From the NCBI GenBank assembly GCA_903826405.1, contig CAIKEH010000018.1:62001-126000 (forward strand): 64,000 nt of DNA. Reading direction: 5' to 3'. Origin of the DNA: an uncultured bacterium (GTDB taxonomy: Bacteria > Bacteroidota > Bacteroidia > Chitinophagales > Chitinophagaceae). Shown here one piece after another: positions 54,625-63,868 of the stretch; within the stretch, counting starts at the first letter, position 1; each line of letters opens with the position of its first letter. The notes beneath the pieces are model-generated. The model worked only from the letters and a program-made list of their open reading frames with translations, was not told where the DNA came from and did no database searches. Both the position numbers and the translations under genes were made by a program.

Positions 54625-55194
54625 TCATCCGAGTATCCTGGACATGAGGTCGGAATGAACATTGATCTTGAAGAATGCCAATAAACCGAAAAGTATGCCG
54701 ATCAAGCCAACGGCAGAAGAGAAATACAATAACCATTTTTTTTGGGTGAGGGAGGTTATACCCAACATGGCTATCGAAATGGTCAACATGGCTTCTGTAA
54801 GGTCGAACTGATCATCGAACCGATTCAAATCATCATATTCTTTTTCGTAGGATTCCGCTTTTTTCTTGATTTCATTTTTTTCCTGCTCATAGCGTTCGAT
54901 CCTGGAATGATACATGTTGACCAAGGTATCTTTCCCTGATCTACCCAGAAACATCTCCAATTCCAATGCGTTTTCCGTTATATTCTGCTTAGTGCTTTTG
55001 GCCTCAAAAAATGACCACGCATCAAGTGCATGTGCTTGCGCCTGCGACATGGCCTGAACTATATTTCCATCCTTGACATTGCATAAGGCCATGGTAGTCG
55101 CAATGATCGCCACAAAGAGAGCAACCCTATTGTTGATCCAGTTCTTATCCCGATCCACTTGTTCCGTATTGATGACTTCGGAAATTCCATCCAT
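54625..55194 (-). CDS. DUF4337 domain-containing membrane protein
   Basis: 189 residues: an N-terminal membrane segment (NNRVALFVAIIATTMALCNV), a long helical region with many charged residues (about 75-130, likely coiled coil) and two membrane segments at the end (about 133-180). The DUF4337 pattern AQAHALDAWSFFEAKSTKQN is clear. Function unknown. Three-part topology with both ends in the inner membrane. Stands alone between the M20 remnant and the Gfo/Idh gene. Confidence 0.88.
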   Translation of the reverse strand: MDGISEVINTEQVDRDKNWINNRVALFVAIIATTMALCNVKDGNIVQAMSQAQAHALDAWSFFEAKSTKQNITENALELEMFLGRSGKDTLVNMYHSRIERYEQEKNEIKKKAESYEKEYDDLNRFDDQFDLTEAMLTISIAMLGITSLTQKKWLLYFSSAVGLIGILFGLLAFFKINVHSDLMSRILG

Positions 55195-55434
55195 AAGTAT
55201 GTGATGGGTATTTAAATAAAGAATTTCTAAAAAAGATGAAGTCCTAGATCAGAAAATAAAAGATGCCTTGGATCAAAGAATGATTTGAAAATCCATAGCC
55301 GCTCCCTAATGAATTCGGAGTCCAAAAAATCAAAAAACTCTTCGTCTACTTTATGACCCTACTCCGCCTAGAAGCAAGGAATTTTCAAAAAGGGTCTTGC
55401 CGTATATCATACTCACACCCCAGACTCATATCCT

Positions 55435-56886
55435 CTAAACACCAAGGCTCCACCCATCTCGATATTGGCGCCTGACAAACTGGTTGGCCTCCTCGAAGTT
55501 GGTGATCTTCATGTTGGGACCGTCCCAGAGCAACTTGATGTTTCGACCCGGATAGGTGAAATCATCAGTCCCTTTGGGATGCCGAATGTCATAACTGCGA
55601 ATGGCCAGATTACCCATGAGTACGCTCTCAGTCAATGGACCAGCAATATCAAAATGGGAACTCAGGTTCTTTGCTTTATCGCTACCATACCCGGCAATGG
55701 ATGCCTCCACCCACGCGGCATAATGCCCATCCTCACCATCTTTTACTCGGGCAATTGTTTGGGGCACCTTTACTTGATTAGTTTTGGATGTAGGCAGCAG
55801 TTGAGGATTGACACCATAGGTGCCGGCCATCATCTTGCCTTTCGTTCCCATGAAAATAACACCGTTGCCCCCATCACCCATGATCTCGTTCGCACCCAAT
55901 TCAACTGGACGAGTGGGCTGGATACCGCCGTCCATCCAGTGCAGTTCAACATCAGGCTTTCCTTTTTTCCCTTTAAAATTAAGGGTGATATGCGAAGCGA
56001 TGGGACCGCTTTCCGGATAATAGTCTTTGTTCCAATTCTCAATATATTTTGTAGCTACACTGCATTCTGCACTTTGGGGATAGCCGAGATCGAGTACTGC
56101 AAACGCAGGAGCCATGATATGGCAGGCCATATCACCCAAAGCTCCTGTACCATAATCCCACCAGCCACGCCAATTGAATGGCAGCATGCCTTCAAAATAA
56201 TCCCGCTTGGGGGCTGTCCCCAACCACAGATCGAAATCCAATTCAGGTGGAATGGGGGAACTATTCCCGGGTCTGCCTACACCTTGTGGCCAGATGGGAC
56301 GATCGGTATAACAGTAGATCGTGTGCACATCGCCGATTGTACCCGCACGATACCAGTCCTGAAGCATCCTGACCCCATCACCGGAAGAACCCTGATTACC
56401 CATTTGCGTGACCACCTTATATCGGTGCGCAGCCTGAGTGAGCATACGGGCTTCATAAATGTCGTGGGTGAGTGGCTTTTGGACGTATACATGCTTATTC
56501 AACTGCATGGCTGCCATGGCAGCAACGGCATGCGTATGGTCCGGAGTGGATACCGAAACCGCGTCGATGGACTTCCCTTCCTTGCTCAGCATCTCGCGGA
56601 AGTCCTTGTAATATTTCGCTTTGGGAAAAGCTTTACGGGAGTCCACACTCTGGCGGTCATCGACATCGCAGAGGAAGCCGATTTCCGCTTTTCCGCTCTT
56701 GTAAAAATGGCTGATATCATCCCCACCCTTGCCGCCGGCACCGATGCCTGCAACGACAAGTTTGTCACTGGGAGCCACGAATCCGCGACCCAGCACATGG
56801 CGCGGAACGATGAAGAATCCGCCTGCGGCCATGGCCGTATTACGGATGAACAGACGACGGGATTCAGTTGACTTGGATTTTTTCAT
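55435..56886 (-). CDS. Gfo/Idh/MocA family oxidoreductase with Tat signal
   Basis: About 483 residues from the ATG at 56886 (MKKSKSTESRRLFIRNTAMA), a twin-arginine signal, so the enzyme is exported folded with its NAD(P) bound. The Rossmann motif VVAGIGAGGKGGDDI follows, then FLCDVDD, VSVSTPDHTHAVAAMAAMQL and the EKP-like motif KHVYVQKPLTHDI. The C-terminal barrel domain contains WWDYGTGALGDMACHI, typical of exported Bacteroidota Gfo/Idh proteins. These oxidise or reduce sugars or glycosides; the substrate is unknown. A TIM-barrel isomerase and a DUF1080 protein elsewhere in the window are frequent partners. Confidence 0.92.
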   Translation of the reverse strand: MKKSKSTESRRLFIRNTAMAAGGFFIVPRHVLGRGFVAPSDKLVVAGIGAGGKGGDDISHFYKSGKAEIGFLCDVDDRQSVDSRKAFPKAKYYKDFREMLSKEGKSIDAVSVSTPDHTHAVAAMAAMQLNKHVYVQKPLTHDIYEARMLTQAAHRYKVVTQMGNQGSSGDGVRMLQDWYRAGTIGDVHTIYCYTDRPIWPQGVGRPGNSSPIPPELDFDLWLGTAPKRDYFEGMLPFNWRGWWDYGTGALGDMACHIMAPAFAVLDLGYPQSAECSVATKYIENWNKDYYPESGPIASHITLNFKGKKGKPDVELHWMDGGIQPTRPVELGANEIMGDGGNGVIFMGTKGKMMAGTYGVNPQLLPTSKTNQVKVPQTIARVKDGEDGHYAAWVEASIAGYGSDKAKNLSSHFDIAGPLTESVLMGNLAIRSYDIRHPKGTDDFTYPGRNIKLLWDGPNMKITNFEEANQFVRRQYRDGWSLGV

Positions 56887-57060
56887 GACCATCTAATATT
56901 TGATGTAAGGATTTTCTTTGTCACACAAATTAAATCAAACTAGACAAACTTCATCATTCATGGGTGTCCTTAACAACATTCATGAGGAAGGACATATTTT
57001 GCGGTCAAAATCCATTCAAATACGATATTTTGAAGTCCATTCAACCCACATCGCTATCAT

Positions 57061-58410
57061 ATGGATGATCAGAAGAATAAGATCGGTCTTTGGACCAGTA
57101 CGTCTCTGGTAGTGGGAAACATGATCGGTGCAGGGATCTTCCTCATGCCAGCCACTCTTGCCACCTACGGGAGCATCAGTCTTTTGGGCTGGGTATTCTC
57201 TTCATTGGGGGCATTCGTACTCGCTAAGATTTTCGCCAATCTCAGTAAATACATGCCCATAGCAGACGGGGGGCCTTATGCCTATTCCCAAAAGGGATTG
57301 GGGGATTTTGCAGGATTCCTGGTAGCCTGGGGCTACTGGATCTCAGTCTGGACTGCGAATGCGGCTATAACCGTTTCATTGATCAGCGCATTGAGCACTT
57401 TTTTCCCCGTTCTGGCCACCAACCCGGTCGCTGCGGCAATTACGGGTCTAGCAGCCATTTGGGTATTGACCTGGATAAACAATCTGGGTATCGTCATATC
57501 TGGTAAAATTCAACTCATCACTACTATTGGGAAGATCCTCCCTCTGATGACGGTGGCCATCGCCGGTCTTTTCTACATCAAGTTTGAAAATTTTCAGCCC
57601 TTCAATTCCACGGGTACCAGCACTTGGTCCGCCATCACGGCAACCACCACGTTGACCTTTTATTCCTATTTGGGCATCGAATGTGCAACCATACCCTCCA
57701 GCAGTGTTTCCAATCCGGAAAAGACCATTTCCCGGGCGACACTGCTGGGAACAGGGATCGCAGCACTAATTTATATCTTAAGCAGCATCAGCGCCATGGG
57801 TATGATGCCTGCTGAAACGCTGAAGAATTCAGTAACACCTTTCGCTGATGCGGCCGCAATGATCTGGGGCAATGGCGCGCGGTACTGGGTAAGTGCTGGT
57901 GTAGCCATCGCCGCTTTCGGCGCTCTGAACGGATGGATATTGATTCAAGGACAGGTACCTTATGCCATTGGCAAGGATAAACTATTTCCCGCCATCTTCA
58001 CCAGGGTGAACAAGAGGAACGTACCCGTAATGGGAGTCGCCATATCCAGTGCATTGATCTCCATCCTGACACTAATGAATTATACGAAGGGCCTCGTGGA
58101 GCAGTTCAAATTCCTGATCTTACTTGCCACTATGACCGTTCTTCTGCCCTACCTGTTCTCTTCCGTTGCTTATGTCTTGATCCGTTCGGATTTCAGCAAA
58201 GCCAAAAAAGGAGGATGGATATCCGCCATCACCCTATCCACATTGGGCTTCATCTTTTCCCTTTGGGCCATCGGCGGCTCTGGCATGGAAACGGTATATT
58301 GGGGCTTCATCCTCCTGCTTTGCGGGATACCACTATATGCCTGGACCCTATGGGACAAAAAGAGGGAAGTAACAAAGAAGGATTCGAACAGACCAACAAT
58401 GCCAGAATAA
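57061..58410 (+). CDS. APC-superfamily amino acid permease, AdiC-like
   Basis: 449 residues with about twelve helices. The family start GNMIGAGIFLMPATLATYGS (first helix, substrate-binding GxG), ADGGPYAYSQKGLGDFAGFL, SYLGIECATIPSSSVSNPEK and NGWILIQGQVPYAIGKDKLF resemble the arginine/agmatine and arginine/ornithine antiporter branch. It lies 37 bp before an arginine-type amidinohydrolase on the same strand, which supports a basic amino acid or guanidino substrate. The exchange partner cannot be told from sequence. Confidence 0.9.
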   Translation: MDDQKNKIGLWTSTSLVVGNMIGAGIFLMPATLATYGSISLLGWVFSSLGAFVLAKIFANLSKYMPIADGGPYAYSQKGLGDFAGFLVAWGYWISVWTANAAITVSLISALSTFFPVLATNPVAAAITGLAAIWVLTWINNLGIVISGKIQLITTIGKILPLMTVAIAGLFYIKFENFQPFNSTGTSTWSAITATTTLTFYSYLGIECATIPSSSVSNPEKTISRATLLGTGIAALIYILSSISAMGMMPAETLKNSVTPFADAAAMIWGNGARYWVSAGVAIAAFGALNGWILIQGQVPYAIGKDKLFPAIFTRVNKRNVPVMGVAISSALISILTLMNYTKGLVEQFKFLILLATMTVLLPYLFSSVAYVLIRSDFSKAKKGGWISAITLSTLGFIFSLWAIGGSGMETVYWGFILLLCGIPLYAWTLWDKKREVTKKDSNRPTMPE

Positions 58411-58447
58411 GAAAATTCATGAAACATTGAACCCCTGAACAGAAAGC

Positions 58448-59341
58448 ATGAGAACCGCACATTCCGAAACTGGAAATATCAAAAAGCTCTTCATCAAAAG
58501 TGCCGAATCCGCATTCATCAGTGATCAGCACATGGCGGAGCACTGGTATCACCTCAACTACTTGGGGAAACCCGATATGAAAGAAGCGCTGGCGGAATAT
58601 GCCGCATTTGAATCCATCCTCAAAGAACACGGTGCCGAGGTGATGTATTTTCCTGAAGATACCGATGTGAACATGGATTCCATTTATTGCCGCGATGCCT
58701 CCATTGCCACGGACAGAGGAATGATCATCTGTAACATGGGTAAAGAAGGCAGGAAAAAAGAACCAGCAGCCAAGAAGAAGGCTTTTGAAGCCCATGGCAT
58801 TCCCGTGCTCGGAGTCATTAAGGCGCCGGGCACCCTTGAGGGTGGAGATGTGGCCTGGCTGGATGACAAGACGCTTGCAGTTGGTCATACGTACAGGACA
58901 AATCCTGAAGGGATCAAACAACTTACAGCATGGGTACGGCCAATGGGGGTGGAAGTGATCACTGTTCCGCTTCCTCATTACAAAGGTCCCTCCGATGTCT
59001 TCCACCTCATGTCCATACTCAGCCCCGTGGACAGTGATCTGGCCGTGGTCTATTCCCCGCTCATGCCCATCGTTTTCCGACAATTGCTGATCGATAGAGG
59101 TTACCAATTGGTGGAAGTCCCCGATGCGGAATTCGAAAGCATGGGGTGCAATGTACTCGCAATGGGTCCCAGAAATTGCCTGATGGTTTCTGGCAACCCG
59201 CAAACCAAGGCCGGACTGTTGGCAGCTGGGTGCCAGGTGACCGAATACAAGGGAAATGAGATCAGCGTTAAGGGCGGCGGCGGCCCCACTTGCCTGACAC
59301 GTCCGGTCTCCAGGCAGGCCGCAGGTCATCTTGTTCTTTAA
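58448..59341 (+). CDS. Amidinotransferase-fold hydrolase (arginine deiminase/DDAH-like)
   Basis: 297 residues with the guanidino-modifying-enzyme fold. Motifs: YCRDASIATDRGMII (about 80-94), GTLEGGDVAWLD (128-139), GHTYRTNPEGI, SDVFHLMS with catalytic His186, and GGGGPTCLTRP with nucleophile Cys282. The pattern fits dimethylarginine dimethylaminohydrolase or a related arginine-type hydrolase producing citrulline and an amine or ammonia. It starts 37 bp after the permease, and its stop is 31 bp before the octahaem cytochrome. Substrate (arginine, methylated arginine or another guanidine) is not decided. Confidence 0.9.
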   Translation: MRTAHSETGNIKKLFIKSAESAFISDQHMAEHWYHLNYLGKPDMKEALAEYAAFESILKEHGAEVMYFPEDTDVNMDSIYCRDASIATDRGMIICNMGKEGRKKEPAAKKKAFEAHGIPVLGVIKAPGTLEGGDVAWLDDKTLAVGHTYRTNPEGIKQLTAWVRPMGVEVITVPLPHYKGPSDVFHLMSILSPVDSDLAVVYSPLMPIVFRQLLIDRGYQLVEVPDAEFESMGCNVLAMGPRNCLMVSGNPQTKAGLLAAGCQVTEYKGNEISVKGGGGPTCLTRPVSRQAAGHLVL

Positions 59342-59372
59342 AAATCATCTACAAACATACCGTAATCATTTT

Positions 59373-61616
59373 ATGCGGAGTCATAGGTCTACACTCTCAT
59401 TGGCCGTACTGATTTCAATGCTTTTGTCAGCAAGCCTGCTGCTGGAATACTGCAGACCCTCGGGACAGAAAGACAAAATCATAATTGAAGAAAACAAGGC
59501 TGCAACCTTTGTTGGTGATCAATCTTGCCGATCTTGCCACGCCCAGGAATATGCTCTCTGGAAAGAATCCGACCACTTCAAAGCCATGATGCCGGCCAAC
59601 GACAGCACGGTACTGGGAGATTTCAATGACAAGACCTTCACGGCAGATGGAGTGACAAGCCATTTCTTCAAAAAAAATGGGAGATTTTTTATCAGCACGG
59701 ATGGAGAAGATGGAAGCCCACATGATTTCGAAGTGCTTCATACTTTTGGATACAAACCGCTCCAACAGTATCTGGTTGCATTCCCCGACGGTCGCCTGCA
59801 GGTCCCCCGAGTGAGTTGGGACACGCAAAAGAAAAGATGGTTCAATCAATATGCAGGTCAAAAAATAGACCACCGGGACTGGTTACACTGGACACGCGGT
59901 GGGCAGAACTGGAATACGATGTGTGCCTCCTGCCATTCCACTGACCTGCAGAAGAACTATTACCCGGAAGCCGACAGTTTCCATACCACCTATGCCGTGA
60001 TGACCGTCAGCTGTGAGAGCTGCCATGGTCCAGGAAGCAACCACATCCTGGCGGCACAATCGGGTGAATATGCAAAAGGTAACAAGATGCCACGCACCTT
60101 CCTTCGTGCGATGGACAGCACCAATATCAGCCAGATCAATACCTGTGCGCCATGCCATGCCCGTAAGACGGACATCACCGGGAAGATCGGCACCTCTGGA
60201 CAACTCATGGACGACCTGATTCCTGAGGTCCCCACCAATGAACACTTTCATGCAGACGGGCAGATGAATGATGAGGATTACATCTTCACTTCATTCCTGC
60301 AGAGCAAAATGTTCCATCGCAATGTCAAGTGTACGAATTGCCATGATCCTCATTCTGGGAAAAGATTACTTAGTGCCAACCAACTTTGTCTGCAATGTCA
60401 TGAGAAAAAATACGACGAGTTCGAGCATCAGCGACATGACATTGCTTCTGGGCAAGTGACCTGCGTAAGTTGTCATATGCCCGGTAAATTTTACATGGGG
60501 GTAGACTTGAGACACGACCACAGTTTTCGTGTGCCCAGACCGGATCTTTCGGTCAAATACGGCACACCGAATGCATGCAACAGTTGCCATCAAGACAAAA
60601 ATGCGGCTTGGGCATCAGCTGCCGTGGTGAAATGGTTCGGTCCCACCCGGAAGTACCATTTCTCAGAAGACCTTATCCCAGGTAGTCAACTTGATGCGCA
60701 TTCGGAGCAGCATCTCACAAGACTTCTTTCCGACACCGCGATCCCTTCCATTGTAAAAGCAGCGGCTGCAAGTTATCTTCACGAATTACCAACCAGGAAC
60801 AGTCTAAACGTACTGATCAAAGCGTTAATGGATGAAGATCCGCAGGTGAGATATCGTGCTCTTCAATCCCTTTCTGAGTTTCCATCCACTGAATGGCAGG
60901 ATGCAGCCGGCCCACTGCTTCAGGATAAAGTGCGTGCCGTCAGGATAGCGGCGGCGAACGCCTTTACCCAGATATCTGTAGACAAAATACCGGTTGCATT
61001 CCGACAATCTTTCACTACCGCCAGGCAGGAACTGTCCACCTACCTCAACAACCAACTGGATTTTCCCGTTGGCAACATCATGCTGGCTGATTTTTTCTAT
61101 AGGCAACAAGACCTTTTTCAAGCAGAGAAATACTATTTGCGGGGATTACGTAAGGACAGCCTGATGAATTATGCCCGATTCAATCTATCCAGTCTTTATA
61201 ATGCTCGGGGTAAGAATACGGAAGCCCTGAAAGTGCTTAAAGATGCAGAACGGACAGACCCTAAAAATGACAGGGTCCAATATAACCTGGCACTACTTTA
61301 CTCTGAATTGAAGGATATGGACATGGCAGGCATAGCCTTCCGAAAAGCAGCTCAACTGGGAAGTACAGATCCCCGGCTTTATCTGAATTACGGCATCTTT
61401 CAGCAACAGAACGGCAAATCTGCTGAAGCGGAGAAATTGTTCATCAAAGGAGTCGGACTATCTCCCGAAGATGCCGATCTGAATTACGCCCTTGCTTATT
61501 TATATATTCAAAGTTCCCAGCCAGGCAAGGCACTTGGACCCGCAGGCACACTGAAACGGACAGACCCATCAAATCCCCGTTATCAAGGGATATTCAGGGA
61601 ATTGAAGATGAATTGA
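59373..61616 (+). CDS. Octahaem cytochrome c with HEAT and TPR repeats
   Basis: About 747 residues from the ATG at 59373; the in-frame start at 59331 overlaps the previous gene. An N-terminal hydrophobic signal with a possible lipid Cys (LLLEYC) precedes eight CxxCH haem sites: CRSCH (52-56), CASCH, CESCH, CAPCH, CTNCH, CLQCH, CVSCH and CNSCH. The pattern resembles cytochrome c554-like multihaem proteins. HEAT-like repeats follow (SIVKAAAASYLHELPTRNSL, DEDPQVRYRALQSL), then about five TPR units to the end. It lies in the periplasm or on the outer membrane and moves electrons; partner and substrate are unknown. Confidence 0.9.
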   Translation: MRSHRSTLSLAVLISMLLSASLLLEYCRPSGQKDKIIIEENKAATFVGDQSCRSCHAQEYALWKESDHFKAMMPANDSTVLGDFNDKTFTADGVTSHFFKKNGRFFISTDGEDGSPHDFEVLHTFGYKPLQQYLVAFPDGRLQVPRVSWDTQKKRWFNQYAGQKIDHRDWLHWTRGGQNWNTMCASCHSTDLQKNYYPEADSFHTTYAVMTVSCESCHGPGSNHILAAQSGEYAKGNKMPRTFLRAMDSTNISQINTCAPCHARKTDITGKIGTSGQLMDDLIPEVPTNEHFHADGQMNDEDYIFTSFLQSKMFHRNVKCTNCHDPHSGKRLLSANQLCLQCHEKKYDEFEHQRHDIASGQVTCVSCHMPGKFYMGVDLRHDHSFRVPRPDLSVKYGTPNACNSCHQDKNAAWASAAVVKWFGPTRKYHFSEDLIPGSQLDAHSEQHLTRLLSDTAIPSIVKAAAASYLHELPTRNSLNVLIKALMDEDPQVRYRALQSLSEFPSTEWQDAAGPLLQDKVRAVRIAAANAFTQISVDKIPVAFRQSFTTARQELSTYLNNQLDFPVGNIMLADFFYRQQDLFQAEKYYLRGLRKDSLMNYARFNLSSLYNARGKNTEALKVLKDAERTDPKNDRVQYNLALLYSELKDMDMAGIAFRKAAQLGSTDPRLYLNYGIFQQQNGKSAEAEKLFIKGVGLSPEDADLNYALAYLYIQSSQPGKALGPAGTLKRTDPSNPRYQGIFRELKMN

Positions 61617-61711
61617 AAAATCTCGCCAAATCGAAAGTATGAGCTCATAAAAGCAAAAAGGCAGAGTCCCCAAGACACTGATTTTTCCATACTTTCATGT
61701 AAATTCCTAAT

Positions 61712-62308
61712 ATGAAAAAAGTCATAATCATATCGCTGCTGACCTCGATGCTACTGAATACTCAAGCACAAAAATGGGTATCCCTTTTCAATGGGAAGGA
61801 CCTTACCGGATGGAAGAACAACGGAACCGAAAAATGGTATGTGGAAAAGGGGCAACTGATCTGTGAGAGCGGGCCGGAAAAGCAATACGGTTACCTCTCC
61901 ACCACGAAGAACTATAAGAATTTCAAACTTAGCTTGGAATTCAAGCAGGAAGCCAACGGGAACAGCGGTGTTTTCTTCCGCTCCACCATTGATGGTGTCA
62001 AGATTAGCGGATGGCAGGCTGAAGTTGCACCTCCAGGTGAACATACAGGAGGGATATATGAATCTTATGGACGCGGATGGCTCATTCAACCGAAAGCTGA
62101 AGATGAAAAATGGCTTAAGTATGGCAAGTGGAACAAATATGTGGTAGACGTCAATGGCGACAAGGTCACAACTTATTTGAATGGGCATCAGATGATCACC
62201 ATTACTGACGAGAAAATTGGCAGAGGTGAAGGTTTCATAGCCCTACAAATCCATGAAGGAGGGGGCATAAAAGTGAGGTGGAAAAAACTTAGGATTCAAG
62301 AGCTTTGA
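61712..62308 (+). CDS. DUF1080 (3-keto-disaccharide hydrolase family) protein
   Basis: 198 residues with a signal peptide (MKKVIIISLLTSMLLNTQAQ). The DUF1080 signature is complete: WVSLFNGKDLTGWKNNG, NFKLSLEFKQEANGNSGVFF, SGWQAEVAPPGEHTGGIYES and LQIHEGGGIKVRWKKLRIQE. It folds as a concanavalin-like beta sandwich; members cleave 3-keto-glucosides made by Gfo/Idh-type or FAD oxidoreductases. It is probably periplasmic. It follows the cytochrome gene by about 95 bp. Confidence 0.9.
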   Translation: MKKVIIISLLTSMLLNTQAQKWVSLFNGKDLTGWKNNGTEKWYVEKGQLICESGPEKQYGYLSTTKNYKNFKLSLEFKQEANGNSGVFFRSTIDGVKISGWQAEVAPPGEHTGGIYESYGRGWLIQPKAEDEKWLKYGKWNKYVVDVNGDKVTTYLNGHQMITITDEKIGRGEGFIALQIHEGGGIKVRWKKLRIQEL

Positions 62309-62455
62309 TCCTGATAAAATAGCTGGCATGAATAAATAATTGATTATATATCAATCCATTATTATTCGGAGCAACAACACACTGCTCATTAAGAGGGATT
62401 TTTCATAACTTTCAACTGCCTACCTCTCTTCCACCTCCATCAAAAAAATATTATT

Positions 62456-63700
62456 ATGCGCAGAGATTCATGGATCCTGCTTCTCATTCTATTGCAGGGA
62501 GGCGTTTTTTCGGAAGCATTCGGGCAATCAGACAAGTTCGCTTATGCTGTGACGGATGTCAAAAAGGACGGTGCCAATTGGACCGTATTGCGAAAAGTTG
62601 ACATCAAAAGCGGTCAATTCAGTGATGTCATCATGGACGGCAGCGCCAATCGTAGAACCATGTATGCTTCATCCAACAAAGAACCATATCTGAATAGCAT
62701 AAGGGATACATTCAAGTTATTTCAACCAGATATAGCCTTCGGCTCTGGAGTTGCAGCTCTAGCATATGATCGCCGGAACGAACGCCTTTTCTTCACCCCC
62801 ATGTATGTTGATCAACTACGTTATGTGGATCTCGCCACCCAGAAAGTATATTGCGTTGGCACAAAAGGTTTTTCAGGTACATCTGGCGCCAAACTGGACG
62901 GTACAGGAACCATATCACGAATGGTCATCGCTGGTGATGGTAATGGATACACGCTCAGTAATGACGGCGACCATCTTTACAGATTCACCACTTCGGGCGA
63001 TCCCCTCCTTACAGACCTGGGAGCACTTACCGATGCGGCGGTGAATACCAATTCTTCCATACACAGTTTCTGCAGCAATGCAGGAGGTGACATGATCGCT
63101 GACAATGGCGGAAACCTTTTACTCATCACCGCCTCGAACCATGTATTCCGCATCGGGATCACAGATAAAATGGCCACTTTCCTTGGCACCATAAAAGGAC
63201 TACCAGAAAAGTTCACCACCAATGGCGCAGCTGTGGATGACGAGGGCAAAGTCCTATTGAGCAGTTCTACTTACAGCGATTCCTGGTATACGGTTGATCC
63301 AAAAAATTGGACCGCCACACCTTATCATTCTCCTGATGGAGTTTACCATAGTTCAGACCTGGCCAATAGCAATGTGCTCTCGACCAACAATCAATCATCC
63401 ACCTCAACGGCGCTGAATCTGAATGGTGCATCCATGATCAAACTCTACCCGAATCCAGTGGAAAATAATCAGTTCACCCTCCGCTTTACGAACCTGGTGG
63501 CTGGGGAGTACAATCTACAGCTGATGGATCAACTGGGAAGGCAACTTCTGGAAAGAAAAGTAACCATTCTATCGAGCAGTCACTCAGAGAACATAAAACT
63601 CCAGAACAATATGGCCAAAGGTGTCTATATGGTCAAGGTCATCAACCGACAGAATCAACAAGTTTTCGTAGAGAAATTGATGGTCAGCAGGCTACTTTGA
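62456..63700 (+). CDS. Secreted protein with T9SS type A sorting domain
   Basis: 414 residues with a signal peptide (MRRDSWILLLILLQGGVFSE, cleaved near FGQ). The central part (about 30-300) looks like a repetitive beta structure, perhaps a propeller (AALAYDRRNERLFFTP, MVIAGDGNGYTLSNDGDHLY, DNGGNLLLITASNHVFRIG), with no known catalytic motif. The last about 80 residues (MIKLYPNPVENNQFTLRF, GVYMVKVINRQNQ) form a type A C-terminal sorting domain, so it should be exported through PorU/PorV. Function unknown. Confidence 0.85.
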   Translation: MRRDSWILLLILLQGGVFSEAFGQSDKFAYAVTDVKKDGANWTVLRKVDIKSGQFSDVIMDGSANRRTMYASSNKEPYLNSIRDTFKLFQPDIAFGSGVAALAYDRRNERLFFTPMYVDQLRYVDLATQKVYCVGTKGFSGTSGAKLDGTGTISRMVIAGDGNGYTLSNDGDHLYRFTTSGDPLLTDLGALTDAAVNTNSSIHSFCSNAGGDMIADNGGNLLLITASNHVFRIGITDKMATFLGTIKGLPEKFTTNGAAVDDEGKVLLSSSTYSDSWYTVDPKNWTATPYHSPDGVYHSSDLANSNVLSTNNQSSTSTALNLNGASMIKLYPNPVENNQFTLRFTNLVAGEYNLQLMDQLGRQLLERKVTILSSSHSENIKLQNNMAKGVYMVKVINRQNQQVFVEKLMVSRLL

Positions 63701-63868
63701 CACAAAGAATCCTTATGCTACTCAGAAAGGGAAGTCAATTGGGAATGAACTGGGCTCCCTGACATTTTCTTCATGCTCTGCGATATCGGAAGTAAAAATT
63801 TTCGGTTCTCTGAAATCACTTCCCAAAAGATCCAATGGCCATACCCCCATCTCTTCGTAAATTATGGA

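Noticed and set aside
55195-55434. Possible tRNA or small RNA between DUF4337 and Gfo/Idh
   Set aside because: No T-loop sequence, acceptor pairing or terminator could be built; it reads as plain AT-rich spacer.
55465-56871. Plus-strand open frame of 468 codons opposite the Gfo/Idh gene
   Set aside because: It is the complement of a clear oxidoreductase; its translation is Cys/His/Ile-rich with no family motif and simply mirrors the codon use of the real gene.
58307-59329. Minus-strand open frame of 340 codons opposite the amidinohydrolase
   Set aside because: Antisense shadow of a gene with intact catalytic Cys and His; no domain, signal or ribosome-binding context of its own.
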